Assembly: GCA_045541375.1 (NCBI GenBank)
Contig: JAZQJB010000144.1
Location: forward strand, 138,562-202,561
DNA length: 64,000 nt
Reading direction: 5' to 3'
DNA from: CAG-390 sp045541375
GTDB taxonomy: Bacteria > Bacillota > Clostridia > Oscillospirales > CAG-272
The position numbers and the translations under genes were made by a program. This document shows positions 16,745 through 24,838 of this stretch, piece after piece (the stretch's first letter is position 1; every line of letters starts with the position of its first letter). The notes beneath the pieces are model-generated. The model ran no database searches. It saw nothing but the letters and a program-made list of their open reading frames with translations, and was not told where the DNA came from.

Positions 16745-18232
16745 ATGAGTAATAAGAGACCCAATGTAGTATTTATACTTACAGATGACCAAAGATTCGA
16801 CACTATTCACGCGCTTGGGAACAATGAGATCAGCACCCCCAATCTCGACCGACTTGTAAGCCGCGGTGCAACATTTACTCATGCCTACATTCCCGGTGGA
16901 ACGGCCTCAGCAGTATGTATGCCAAGTCGCGCAATGATAAACTCCTCGCGCACGCTGTTTAATCTAGTTCAAAACGGAAAAGAGATTCCCGAGTACGATA
17001 CTACTATGTGTCAGTCGTTCCGTAAAGCAGGATACAGCTGCCACGGCATCGGGAAATGGCACAATGGAACCGAAAGCTACACGAGATCATTCTCGAGCGG
17101 TGACGACATCTTCTTCGGCGGTATGTGGGATCATTGGAACGTACCTGTTTGCGATTACAGAGCAGATGGCAACTATGACTGCGAAATCCCATTTGTTCCG
17201 AATTTTTCCGGTAATCAGATTCCCGTTCATGTACTTGCAGACAAGATACATGCCGGAGTTCATTCCACTGAGCTCTTCTCTGCCGATGCTATCAGTTTTA
17301 TAAATAATTATAATGAGGATAACCCGTTTTTCCTCTATCTCTCATATCTCGCACCGCATGACCCTCGTACAATGCCCGAGAAATACCGTACAATGTACAA
17401 AGCCGAAGACATTACTCTTCCCCGCAACTTTATGGAAATGCCCGCATTCAGCTTTGGTTGGGCTGACAGAGGACGTGATGAGGCGGTAGCTTCTTTCCCG
17501 AGAGATCCAAATGAGATCAAGCAGCACATTGCAGATTACTATGCTATGATCAGCCATATCGACGATAACGTTGGAAAAATCATTGATGCGCTTGAAAGCA
17601 AGGAGATTCTCGATGATACTATAATAGTATTCTGCGGTGATAACGGTCTTGCAATCGGACAACACGGACTTATGGGTAAGCAAAACGTATACGAACACAG
17701 CGTACACATTCCGCTTCTTATCAGCGGTCCCGGCATTCCTACGGGAGTAAAGCTTGACAAATACGTTTATCTGCTCGATGTTTACCCCACTCTCTGTGAT
17801 CTCTGTGGCGTCGAAATTCCCGCTTCAGTCGAGGGAAAGAGCTTCGTGAAGATGTTCTCGAATTCCGAGTTTGAAACGCGCAGCGACCTTTATTTCGCCT
17901 TCCAGGCACGTATCAGAGGTATCACTGACGGAAAGTACAAGCTTATTGAATACCGCACCGACAGATTAAAGCTGACACAGCTTTTCGACCTCGAAAAAGA
18001 TCCTTACGAAAGATATAATTTCTATGATTTCAACGGATATGACGAGATCGTTGAGCGATTGAGAAATCGTATGAAGGAATATCGCATTGAGTGGAATGAG
18101 GACTCACACATTTACGGCAGACAGTTCTGGGAACAGTATGAAAAGTATGAAGCTGCCGAGGTACACGGTGTTGATAAGCCCAAAGGAGTTTCGATGATCA
18201 ACCAGACCAAGGAATGGTCTAAATCAAAATAA
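16745..18232 (+). CDS. Type I (formylglycine) sulfatase
   Basis: 495 aa in the alkaline-phosphatase superfamily. The N-terminal metal site FILTDDQRFD has D14/D15. The formylglycine signature CMPSR begins at C58, and the second metal site is VFCGDNGLAIGQHGLMGK. It should hydrolyse a sulfate ester after conversion of C58 to formylglycine by an anaerobic sulfatase-maturating radical SAM enzyme, which is not in this window. No signal peptide is visible, so it is probably cytoplasmic. Start: GGAGG six bases before the ATG at 16745. Host- or diet-derived sulfated sugar is the likely substrate. Confidence 0.88.
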   Translation: MSNKRPNVVFILTDDQRFDTIHALGNNEISTPNLDRLVSRGATFTHAYIPGGTASAVCMPSRAMINSSRTLFNLVQNGKEIPEYDTTMCQSFRKAGYSCHGIGKWHNGTESYTRSFSSGDDIFFGGMWDHWNVPVCDYRADGNYDCEIPFVPNFSGNQIPVHVLADKIHAGVHSTELFSADAISFINNYNEDNPFFLYLSYLAPHDPRTMPEKYRTMYKAEDITLPRNFMEMPAFSFGWADRGRDEAVASFPRDPNEIKQHIADYYAMISHIDDNVGKIIDALESKEILDDTIIVFCGDNGLAIGQHGLMGKQNVYEHSVHIPLLISGPGIPTGVKLDKYVYLLDVYPTLCDLCGVEIPASVEGKSFVKMFSNSEFETRSDLYFAFQARIRGITDGKYKLIEYRTDRLKLTQLFDLEKDPYERYNFYDFNGYDEIVERLRNRMKEYRIEWNEDSHIYGRQFWEQYEKYEAAEVHGVDKPKGVSMINQTKEWSKSK

Positions 18233-18241
18233 TATAGAATT

Positions 18242-18275
18242 AACCGCGACCGGATTCGGCCGCGGTTTGTTATTA
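18242..18275. terminator. Hairpin terminator between convergent sulfatase and DUF2500 genes
   Basis: AACCGCGACCG (18242-18252) pairs with CGGCCGCGGTT (18257-18267) with one mismatch. It is followed by a weak T tract. Confidence 0.65.
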
Positions 18276-18608
18276 ATATTGTCTTTCAAATGAAATATAT
18301 CTTGTGCCTTGGAATGTGAGCTTTCCGATATCGCCCTCTACAAGCAAACCAAATTCGTGACTTGGAATACGCAGTTCCATTCTATCACCGCTTTCAAATT
18401 GAAAGGTAACATAGTAGGAATAAGAGCGATGCGAATGACCGTTGCTCGACCTGTGACGATGCATTTGGTCACGCTTTGCGACAATAGTTGCATCAACGGT
18501 AAGGCGCGGTGAACTTTCGTTACTGATCCATTCACCTATCATACGGACAAACGTTATAATAAATACGCTTATCACAAGAAAGAACATAATGAAAAATATG
18601 GCTTCCAC
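18273..18608 (-). CDS. DUF2500 domain-containing membrane protein
   Basis: 111 aa with a GTG start at 18608. One N-terminal transmembrane helix (about 3-22) is followed by a small beta-rich domain with a histidine-rich stretch (QMHRHRSSNGHSHRS) and YYVTFQFESGDRMELRIP, matching DUF2500 (YhhM-like). Its function is unknown. It lies 6 bases after the ABC exporter gene and is probably cotranscribed. The ribosome site is weak. Confidence 0.75.
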   Translation of the reverse strand: MEAIFFIMFFLVISVFIITFVRMIGEWISNESSPRLTVDATIVAKRDQMHRHRSSNGHSHRSYSYYVTFQFESGDRMELRIPSHEFGLLVEGDIGKLTFQGTRYISFERQY

Positions 18609-18614
18609 TATTCT

Positions 18615-20504
18615 TTACGCTTTCTGCTCTTGAAGAGACTTTTCATACTGAAGCATATATAGCTTATGATAACGACCTCTCTGCTGCAACAGTTCATTAT
18701 GGGTTCCCTGCTCCATAATTTTACCGTGAGAAAGCAGAATAATGTTATCAGCATGCTGAATTGTTGAGAGCCTATGTGCAACAACAAGCATTGTTCCTAT
18801 TTTCATCATTCTCGTGAGAGAATCCTGAATGAGGATTTCGGTTTCTGTATCAATGTTTGCAGTCGCTTCATCAAGAATCATTACAGATGGCTTATGAAGA
18901 ATTGTTCTCGCAAATGACAAAAGCTGACGCTGTCCTGCCGAGAAGTTATTTCCTCTTTCGCGAACTTCTTCATCAAGTCCGTTTTCAAGCTTGTTGATAA
19001 AAGTATCTGCGTTGACGTATTTACAAGCATCAATAATCTGCTGTTCTTCAACGTTATCCATTCTCAAAACGATATTACTTCTGATCGTTCCCGAGAACAG
19101 GAATACATCCTGAAGCATCTGTCCAAAATGACGGCGAAGCGAGGAAATCTTAATCTTTTTGATATTGATACCGTCAATAAGGATCTCGCCTTTTTGAATA
19201 TCATAATTTCGGCAGATGAGCGAAAGAATTGTTGTCTTGCCCGAGCCGGTAGAACCGACAAAAGCAACGGTCTGGCCGGCTTCAACCTTGAAGCTTACGC
19301 CCTGCAGCACCCATTCACCGGGATTGTAAGCGAACCAAACATCGCGGAACTCGATCTCGCCACGGACAGTTTCAAGCTCAATTGCATCGGGCTCATCAAC
19401 AACTATCGGTTCCATATCGAGAATCGAAAAGATCTTCTCCGCGGAAGCAAATGCAGACTGTAAAGCATTGAACTGTTCCGCAAGGCTTTGAATAGGGTTG
19501 AAGAACTTCGAGATATACATATAAAACGTTACAAGTGTTTCAACCGCAATAACCTGTCCGAGGAAACTCGTTCCCTGTATATAGCCCTTACCGCCGAGAT
19601 AGAACAGGCAAAGTACCGAGGATATATACAGAACGTAAACCATCGGTCTGAAGATACCAAAAACGAACATCTGCTTGGATTTTGCGTTTCCAAGCTTCTT
19701 GCTTCGAGTGACAAAATCCTTCATCTTTCGTTCTTCTCGGTTAAAGATCTGAGTGATCTTCATACCCGAAAGATTTTCAGAAAGATAAGTATTGATGTCG
19801 GTTGTTCCGTCCTTTACTTCTCTGTATGCTTTTCTTGAGAACTTACGGAATATAACAGTAAACAGGACAACAAAAGGTACAAAGCAAAGAACCATAAGCG
19901 TGAGCTGCACATTAATGCAAAGCATTGCAATAAATATACCTATAACAACAAAGGCATTCTTAATGAGATTAACCAAGATGTTAGTAAACATCATCGAAAT
20001 TGCGTTTGTATCGTTGGTCACTCTGGTTACAAGCTTACCAACGGGTATGTGATGCAGCTGCTCATGAGAAAGGGACTCAATGTGAGTAAACACCTTTTGA
20101 CGCAGAGCAGAAAGAATCTTTTGTCCGATCTTTTGCAATATGATCGCCTGAAAATAAGTACATGAAACCGATACAATCAAAATACCGACGTAAGCCGCAA
20201 CATAGGTATACAAGCTGCTCAGTTCAAAATCTTCAGCAACCATACCCGTGATGTTGCCTATGATGATTGGAGAAATAATGTCATACGCGATCGTGAGCGC
20301 CATTATAAACAGCACGACAATAAACGAACCAATATGGGGCTTGGCATAGATCAGAAGTCTTTTGACAATATCGCCATCCTTCATATTTCTATCGAAGCCA
20401 ATTGCCTCGTTTTTGTTTTTCATCATTGCATAAGCAATAATAAACAATACGGAAATTAGCAGAATAAAACCCGCAACGACAAGGATAGGAAAGTATTCGT
20501 ACAT
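18615..20504 (-). CDS. ABC exporter half-transporter, catalytic-site partner (permease-ATPase fusion)
   Basis: 629 aa. Six transmembrane helices come first (about 1-330), including a hydrophobic N-terminus, followed by a nucleotide-binding domain. That domain has Walker A VGSTGSGKTT, signature NFSAGQRQ, Walker B VMILDEATANID with the catalytic glutamate, and H-loop VVAHRLST. It starts at the TAATG junction with the upstream ABC gene, so the two are translationally coupled. Together they form a heterodimeric type IV exporter of the LmrCD/TM287-288 type. The substrate is unknown (drug, lipid or peptide). Confidence 0.9.
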   Translation of the reverse strand: MYEYFPILVVAGFILLISVLFIIAYAMMKNKNEAIGFDRNMKDGDIVKRLLIYAKPHIGSFIVVLFIMALTIAYDIISPIIIGNITGMVAEDFELSSLYTYVAAYVGILIVSVSCTYFQAIILQKIGQKILSALRQKVFTHIESLSHEQLHHIPVGKLVTRVTNDTNAISMMFTNILVNLIKNAFVVIGIFIAMLCINVQLTLMVLCFVPFVVLFTVIFRKFSRKAYREVKDGTTDINTYLSENLSGMKITQIFNREERKMKDFVTRSKKLGNAKSKQMFVFGIFRPMVYVLYISSVLCLFYLGGKGYIQGTSFLGQVIAVETLVTFYMYISKFFNPIQSLAEQFNALQSAFASAEKIFSILDMEPIVVDEPDAIELETVRGEIEFRDVWFAYNPGEWVLQGVSFKVEAGQTVAFVGSTGSGKTTILSLICRNYDIQKGEILIDGINIKKIKISSLRRHFGQMLQDVFLFSGTIRSNIVLRMDNVEEQQIIDACKYVNADTFINKLENGLDEEVRERGNNFSAGQRQLLSFARTILHKPSVMILDEATANIDTETEILIQDSLTRMMKIGTMLVVAHRLSTIQHADNIILLSHGKIMEQGTHNELLQQRGRYHKLYMLQYEKSLQEQKA

Positions 20505-22279
20505 TAAATATCCCCTCCTTCATCCTCAAGCTTCTGAAGCTTGACCATCTTTGCGTACTCTTCACAGTTGTCGCACAGTTCCTTATGAGTACCAACAGCA
20601 GTTACAGATCCATCTTCAACAAGTATGATCTTATCCATATTCTCAACTGTAGAAATTCGATGTGCAATTAAAATTGTAGTTTTTCCGATGCGCTCACGTT
20701 TCAGATTCTCAAGAATTGTCTTTTCCGTCTTAGTATCGACAGCAGAAACGGAATCGTCGAGTATCAGTATAGGAGCATCCTTTAGCAACGCTCGAGCAAT
20801 TGAAATTCTCTGCTTCTGTCCACCGGAAACCGTAACTCCTCTTTCACCAAGCATGGTGTCATATCCTTCCGCAAATTCGGAAATATTGCCATGCACATCG
20901 GCGAGTGCGGCAACTCTCTGAATTTCGGTCATATTCTCATCATCGGTATAAAATGAAATATTACTCTTGATCGTATCACTGAAAAGGAAATTATCCTGCG
21001 GTACGTATGCAGCTGCACCTCTGACCTGCTTGATTGGAAGCGTGTTTACATCCTTACCGTCGATAAATAACATATTATCATCAATGTTGTAAATTCTGAG
21101 GATCAGATCAACAATGGTAGTTTTGCCGGAGCCGGTTTTGCCGACGATTCCAACATTTTCACCTGCATTGATCTTAAAGGAAACGTTTTTGAGAGCGTCC
21201 CTGTCGCCATCGGGGAAAGTAAATGAAAGGTTGCGGAATTCAATATTTCCCTTGATATCCTCTGTTGCACAAACCCTATCTCTGTCTTTAACATCGATAG
21301 GGGCGTCAAGAAGCTCACCGATTCTCTTTAATGAAGCACGGCCGCGGGAAGTCATGTCAATCAGTTCGGAAACTGCCATTACAGGCCAGATGACCGATGT
21401 AAAGTAACCGATAAATTCAACGAGCTGACCCGCGTCGAACCTATCAAGGTAAACAAGGTATCCGCCATATCCGAGAATAACGCAAACAACGGATTCAACA
21501 AAAAGAGTAACAAATATTCTGAGAAGAACACTTGCTCTTGTATATTCAAGGTTTGCTTCCTCATTTTTAACGTTAAGTTTTTTGAACGCAAGAAGTTCTT
21601 TCGCTTCTTTTACGTATGCCTTGATTACCGCAATACCGGAAAAGCTTTCCTGCGAAAAATCAGAAAGATTAGAATACGCTTCCTGGCGTTTGTCCCACTT
21701 TTTCATTAGAGATCTTCCAATAATTGCAGAAACTGCAAGAAGGAAAATCAAAGGCAAGCAGGAAAGGAGAGTAAGGCTGCTGCTCATACGCCACATTTTG
21801 AGGATTGCAAGCACACCAAGCAAAAGCGCGTCGCAAAACATCATAAACCCCCATCCAAAACATTCTTGAACCGTGTCAAGATCGTTTGTATAGAGCGACA
21901 TCAGATTTCCGACTTTATTAACCTGGTAATACTGATGAGAAAGCTCTTTGGAGCGCGCAAACATTCTGTTTCGCAGATCAGTTTCAAGTTTAATTGCGGC
22001 ACCAAAGAAGCAGACTCTCCACAAGAATCTTCCGATAAGCATCATCGCTATTACAAACAGCATCGGCAGACAGATCTTGTCGAGAAGGAAACTCATATCA
22101 AAAGGATACGCTTGCCCGTCAACGGTAACCATTCCCGTATTAAAGCCATTGACAATCATCTGATAGAATTCAGGAATTTCAAGCTGGAAATAATCCACTC
22201 CGATAAGGGCAATCGTGCCGAGCAACAACATCCACCCGTATTTCAAATAGTATTTATTTATATGTTTACCGAAGATCAT
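20504..22279 (-). CDS. ABC exporter half-transporter with degenerate Walker B (permease-ATPase fusion)
   Basis: 591 aa when started at the ATG at 22279, which has AAGGAG 6 bases upstream. The longer in-frame extension is untranslated leader containing the promoter. A six-helix permease is followed by Walker A VGKTGSGKTT, signature VSGGQKQR and H-loop LIAHRIST. Walker B reads ILILDDSVSAVD, with aspartate in place of the catalytic glutamate. The partner gene keeps the glutamate. This is the known asymmetry of heterodimeric exporters with one degenerate ATP site. Confidence 0.9.
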   Translation of the reverse strand: MIFGKHINKYYLKYGWMLLLGTIALIGVDYFQLEIPEFYQMIVNGFNTGMVTVDGQAYPFDMSFLLDKICLPMLFVIAMMLIGRFLWRVCFFGAAIKLETDLRNRMFARSKELSHQYYQVNKVGNLMSLYTNDLDTVQECFGWGFMMFCDALLLGVLAILKMWRMSSSLTLLSCLPLIFLLAVSAIIGRSLMKKWDKRQEAYSNLSDFSQESFSGIAVIKAYVKEAKELLAFKKLNVKNEEANLEYTRASVLLRIFVTLFVESVVCVILGYGGYLVYLDRFDAGQLVEFIGYFTSVIWPVMAVSELIDMTSRGRASLKRIGELLDAPIDVKDRDRVCATEDIKGNIEFRNLSFTFPDGDRDALKNVSFKINAGENVGIVGKTGSGKTTIVDLILRIYNIDDNMLFIDGKDVNTLPIKQVRGAAAYVPQDNFLFSDTIKSNISFYTDDENMTEIQRVAALADVHGNISEFAEGYDTMLGERGVTVSGGQKQRISIARALLKDAPILILDDSVSAVDTKTEKTILENLKRERIGKTTILIAHRISTVENMDKIILVEDGSVTAVGTHKELCDNCEEYAKMVKLQKLEDEGGDI

Positions 22280-22313
22280 TTGCCTCTCCTTAATCATTGT
22301 GTTCAATGCAACT

Positions 22314-22342
22314 ATTATACTACATTGAGTTACAAAAGTCAA
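22314..22342 (-). promoter_or_regulatory. Sigma-A promoter of the ABC exporter operon
   Basis: On the minus strand, TTGACT (22342-22337) and TATAAT (22319-22314) have a 17-base spacer, 35 bases before the start codon. Confidence 0.85.
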
Positions 22343-22491
22343 CCTCAAAACAAATATTCTTGTAAACTTGTTGTTGCAAATCATATTGTAACACTGTATA
22401 CCGTTAGTTGAGTACGAACCGATGTAATAATTATGAACCTCATTTACATACACAGCAACAATTGAGCCTCAAAATGGTATAATCAGCCAAG

Positions 22492-22530
22492 AAATAAAAA
22501 GCCAAAGGCACTGTCGATCGACAGTGCCTT
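22492..22530 (-). terminator. Terminator after the GH4 gene
   Basis: A perfect 13-bp inverted repeat, with arms AAGGCACTGTCGA and TCGACAGTGCCTT (22505-22530), lies just after the stop codon. A T-rich stretch follows on the minus strand. Confidence 0.75.
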
Positions 22531-22542
22531 ATACTGTATCTG

Positions 22543-23862
22543 TTAGAAAATCGGATAACCTGCGTTTGTGTGTGCTTCAACAAGTTCGTTGACCATTGCA
22601 ACAATCTCATCAGTAGAAAGACACATGCCCGTTCTGGGATCCATCATAGCAGCCTGGTAAAGAGTTTCGATCTTTCCAGTGACAGCAGCTTCAATAGTCA
22701 GCATCTGCGGATAAATATTCGAGGAGTTCATAGCCGCAAGCTGAGTGGGAAGCGGACCAACATAAGTGGGTGTGATACCGCTCTTATCAACAAAGCAAGG
22801 AACTTCAACGCACGCTTCTGCAGGAAGGTTGGGGATAAGACCGTTATTGATAACGTTTCCGCCTATCTTGAAAGGTTTTCCGGTGACGATCGCTTCCATA
22901 ATTCTTGAAGCATATTCGTGAGAACGCTTGTGCTCTGGTGTGATACCGTTCATTAGGTCCGCTCTCTGCTGTGCCCACTTTACGATATGCTTTTCACATC
23001 TGCGGGGGTACTCATCAAGCGGGATATTGAACTTTTCAACAAGATCTTCACGTCCGGGCTTTATATAGAAGCTGTTGTACTCTGCATTATGTTCGCTCGA
23101 CTCAGTGCAGTAATATCCAAACTTATCGATATAATCAAAACGAACCATATCCTTATGAGGCTCACCTGCATTCATAGCCTTAGCGCGACGCTTGATCTCG
23201 GGATAGAGGTCATTGCCATTCTTGTCGTGTATCTCAAGAAGCCATGCCATGTGGTTGATACCGGCAATCTTCTCCTGACGTCCTTCAATGTACTCTTCCA
23301 TTCCAAGACTCTTGAGAAGCTTTTCGGAACATACCTGGACGCTATGGCAAAGACCAATAGATTTAATGGGAGTGAATCTTTCCATATATCCGGCGAGGAT
23401 CGCCATCGGATTGGTATAATTAAGGAAATACGCATCCGGACATACTTTTGCCATGTCGGCGGCAAAGTCCTTAAGCACGTGAATGGTGCGCATACCTCTC
23501 ATAATGCCGCCGATACCAAGAGTATCGCCGATTGTCTGATTGATGCCGTATTTCTTGGGAATAGCAAAGTCGATTTTTGTGCAAGGATCATAAAGTCCGA
23601 CCTGAATAGCATTAATTACAAAATTAGCTCCCTTAAGTGCCTTCTTGCGGTTCTCAACGCCAAGATATTTCTTAACCTTAGCTTTGTTTCCGTTGATAAC
23701 CTTATTGAGCTGAGTGATCAGCATATAAGAATCCTCAAGTCTTTCGCCATCAATGTCATAAAGAGCAATCTCGACATCTCTAAAACAATCGCACATAAGT
23801 GTGTCGCCGAGAACCTTTTTGACGAACACGCTGCTTCCTGCGCCCATAAATGTAATTTTCAT
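22543..23862 (-). CDS. Glycoside hydrolase family 4 (alpha-galactosidase MelA-like or alpha-galacturonidase)
   Basis: 439 aa, the normal GH4 length. GH4 enzymes use NAD+ and Mn2+ in a redox-elimination mechanism. The NAD-binding N-terminus MKITFMGAGSSVF, the metal/active-site motif GLCHSVQ and GINHMAW, and the NYTNPMAIL segment are present. The CHS-type motif places it with MelA and LplD rather than with the CN-type alpha-glucosidases. The substrate could therefore be an alpha-galactoside or an alpha-galacturonide. It has a strong GGAGG ribosome site and is monocistronic between its own promoter and terminator. It is cytoplasmic, with no signal peptide. Confidence 0.88.
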   Translation of the reverse strand: MKITFMGAGSSVFVKKVLGDTLMCDCFRDVEIALYDIDGERLEDSYMLITQLNKVINGNKAKVKKYLGVENRKKALKGANFVINAIQVGLYDPCTKIDFAIPKKYGINQTIGDTLGIGGIMRGMRTIHVLKDFAADMAKVCPDAYFLNYTNPMAILAGYMERFTPIKSIGLCHSVQVCSEKLLKSLGMEEYIEGRQEKIAGINHMAWLLEIHDKNGNDLYPEIKRRAKAMNAGEPHKDMVRFDYIDKFGYYCTESSEHNAEYNSFYIKPGREDLVEKFNIPLDEYPRRCEKHIVKWAQQRADLMNGITPEHKRSHEYASRIMEAIVTGKPFKIGGNVINNGLIPNLPAEACVEVPCFVDKSGITPTYVGPLPTQLAAMNSSNIYPQMLTIEAAVTGKIETLYQAAMMDPRTGMCLSTDEIVAMVNELVEAHTNAGYPIF

Positions 23863-23892
23863 ATTAAACAGCCTCCGTTTTTTATATGTATC

Positions 23893-23921
23893 ATTATATC
23901 ACAATTTACTAACAATTACAA
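23893..23921 (-). promoter_or_regulatory. Probable promoter of the GH4 gene
   Basis: Minus-strand TTGTAA (23921-23916), 17-base spacer, TATAAT (23898-23893). The -35 element is weak, which would suit regulated expression, but no operator was recognised. Confidence 0.6.
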
Positions 23922-23980
23922 TATAGAGAAGTAATTTTATCGCTAATATAACATTTTTTCAAGTTTTTTTGTAAAACCCC

Positions 23981-24009
23981 TTGAAATATTATTTGAAATA
24001 TGATATAAT
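23981..24009 (+). promoter_or_regulatory. Promoter of tRNA-Ser
   Basis: TTGAAA (23981-23986) and TATAAT (24004-24009) with a 17-base spacer, 37 bases before the tRNA. Confidence 0.8.
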
Positions 24010-24046
24010 ATTGCACGTTGATCGAAAGATCACAGCAAATTAATAC

Positions 24047-24135
24047 GGAGCGGTATCGAAGAGGTCATAACGGGGCTGACTCGAAATCAGTTTGCGGGCA
24101 ACCGCACGTGGGTTCGAATCCCACCCGCTCCGCCA
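24047..24135 (+). tRNA. tRNA-Ser (anticodon CGA)
   Basis: An 89-base tRNA. The acceptor stem GGAGCGG pairs with CCGCTCC, followed by discriminator G and an encoded CCA. The anticodon arm CTGA-CTCGAAA-TCAG places CGA at positions 34-36, reading the serine codon UCG. A long variable arm (TGCGGGCAACCGCA) is typical of tRNA-Ser, and the T arm is GTGGG-TTCGAAT-CCCAC. It has its own promoter and terminator. Confidence 0.97.
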
Positions 24136-24167
24136 AAAAAGCACTGTCGAGCAGTGCTTTTCTTTTT
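24136..24167. terminator. Bidirectional terminator between tRNA-Ser and the convergent cyclase gene
   Basis: AGCACTG (24140-24146) pairs with CAGTGCT (24152-24158), with A runs on the left and T runs on the right. It can serve the tRNA (plus) and the end of the ispE-to-cyclase operon (minus). Confidence 0.85.
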
Positions 24168-24187
24168 ATCAAATTGAGCGATAAGGT

Positions 24188-24787
24188 TTACAGATCGATC
24201 AAAATAGCCCTGCAAGGCGATCCTTCGGCACCCGCCAGGTTTATCGGTGCCGCATTCAAAAGATAAACGCCCTCGGGAACATGTGCAAGCCGAATGCCCT
24301 CCAGGAGGACAACCTCGGCTGCGAGAAGTACCTTGTGGACAGCCATGGGAGCGTCTTCGGGACCCACAGTTTGTGATTCATTACCCAATAAATATATTCC
24401 TGTATCAGCAAAGACTTTTGCAGCTTCCAATGAAACTGTTGTCTTCCCTTTCAAAAGAATTCGCTTGGAACACTCTAAAGAAATCGACTTTGCCTTATCG
24501 ATGATTCTCTGAGCATCGTTTGCGGTAACTGTACCTTCAAAATCTGTGACATAAGCCTCACCAACAAATTTCGAAAGATCAATTTGTTCAACGTTCTTTG
24601 CACCATTTATAAAATGAGAAGGTGCGTCAATATGTGTTCCGTTGTGTGCGCACATTGAGAATGAGGTCAAATTATAAAGATCACCATCATCTATCGAATT
24701 CAGTATTTGTTTCTCCGGTGCAGGATCTCCGGGCCACACTACGCAAGAAAAGAGTTCTTGCGAAATATCATATATTTTCATATTCAC
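24188..24787 (-). CDS. Cyclase-family hydrolase (kynurenine formamidase-like, PF04199)
   Basis: 199 aa. The metal-binding signature HNGTHIDAPSHF matches the HxGTHxDxPxH motif of the cyclase/KynB family. The N-terminus IYDISQELFSCVVWPGD is also typical. Known members hydrolyse N-formylkynurenine or cyclic amides and act as Zn or Mn amidohydrolases. There are no tryptophan-catabolism genes nearby, so a formamidase role is not supported by context. It is the last gene of the operon after L-serine dehydratase, separated from it by a 51-base gap with a hairpin. Confidence 0.82.
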   Translation of the reverse strand: MNMKIYDISQELFSCVVWPGDPAPEKQILNSIDDGDLYNLTSFSMCAHNGTHIDAPSHFINGAKNVEQIDLSKFVGEAYVTDFEGTVTANDAQRIIDKAKSISLECSKRILLKGKTTVSLEAAKVFADTGIYLLGNESQTVGPEDAPMAVHKVLLAAEVVLLEGIRLAHVPEGVYLLNAAPINLAGAEGSPCRAILIDL

Positions 24788-24795
24788 ACCTATCG

Positions 24796-24828
24796 TTACG
24801 CCCCTCGTTTATAAGACGAAGGGCGTAA
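24796..24828. terminator. Hairpin between sdaA and the cyclase gene, possible attenuator
   Basis: TTACGCCCCTCGT pairs with ACGAAGGGCGTAA, about 12 bp with one wobble or mismatch. On the minus strand, the direction of the genes, there is no T run after it. The T-rich tract is on the plus side. It may stabilise mRNA ends or partly terminate transcription; its role is uncertain. Confidence 0.4.
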
Positions 24829-24838
24829 TTCCTTTTTA

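Noticed and set aside
21866..22411. 181-codon plus-strand frame spanning the ABC promoter region
   Set aside because: It runs antisense through the ABC gene start and its consensus promoter, with no ribosome site.
22987..23934. Plus-strand 315-codon open frame opposite the GH4 gene
   Set aside because: The GH4 frame carries all the family motifs. The antisense frame shows no recognisable sequence and no initiation site.
22505..24158. Shared GCACTGTCGA in the hairpins at 22505-22530 and 24140-24158, considered as a repeat family
   Set aside because: Both are simple terminator stems; a shared 10-mer in two GC-rich hairpins is not enough to claim a repeat or mobile unit.
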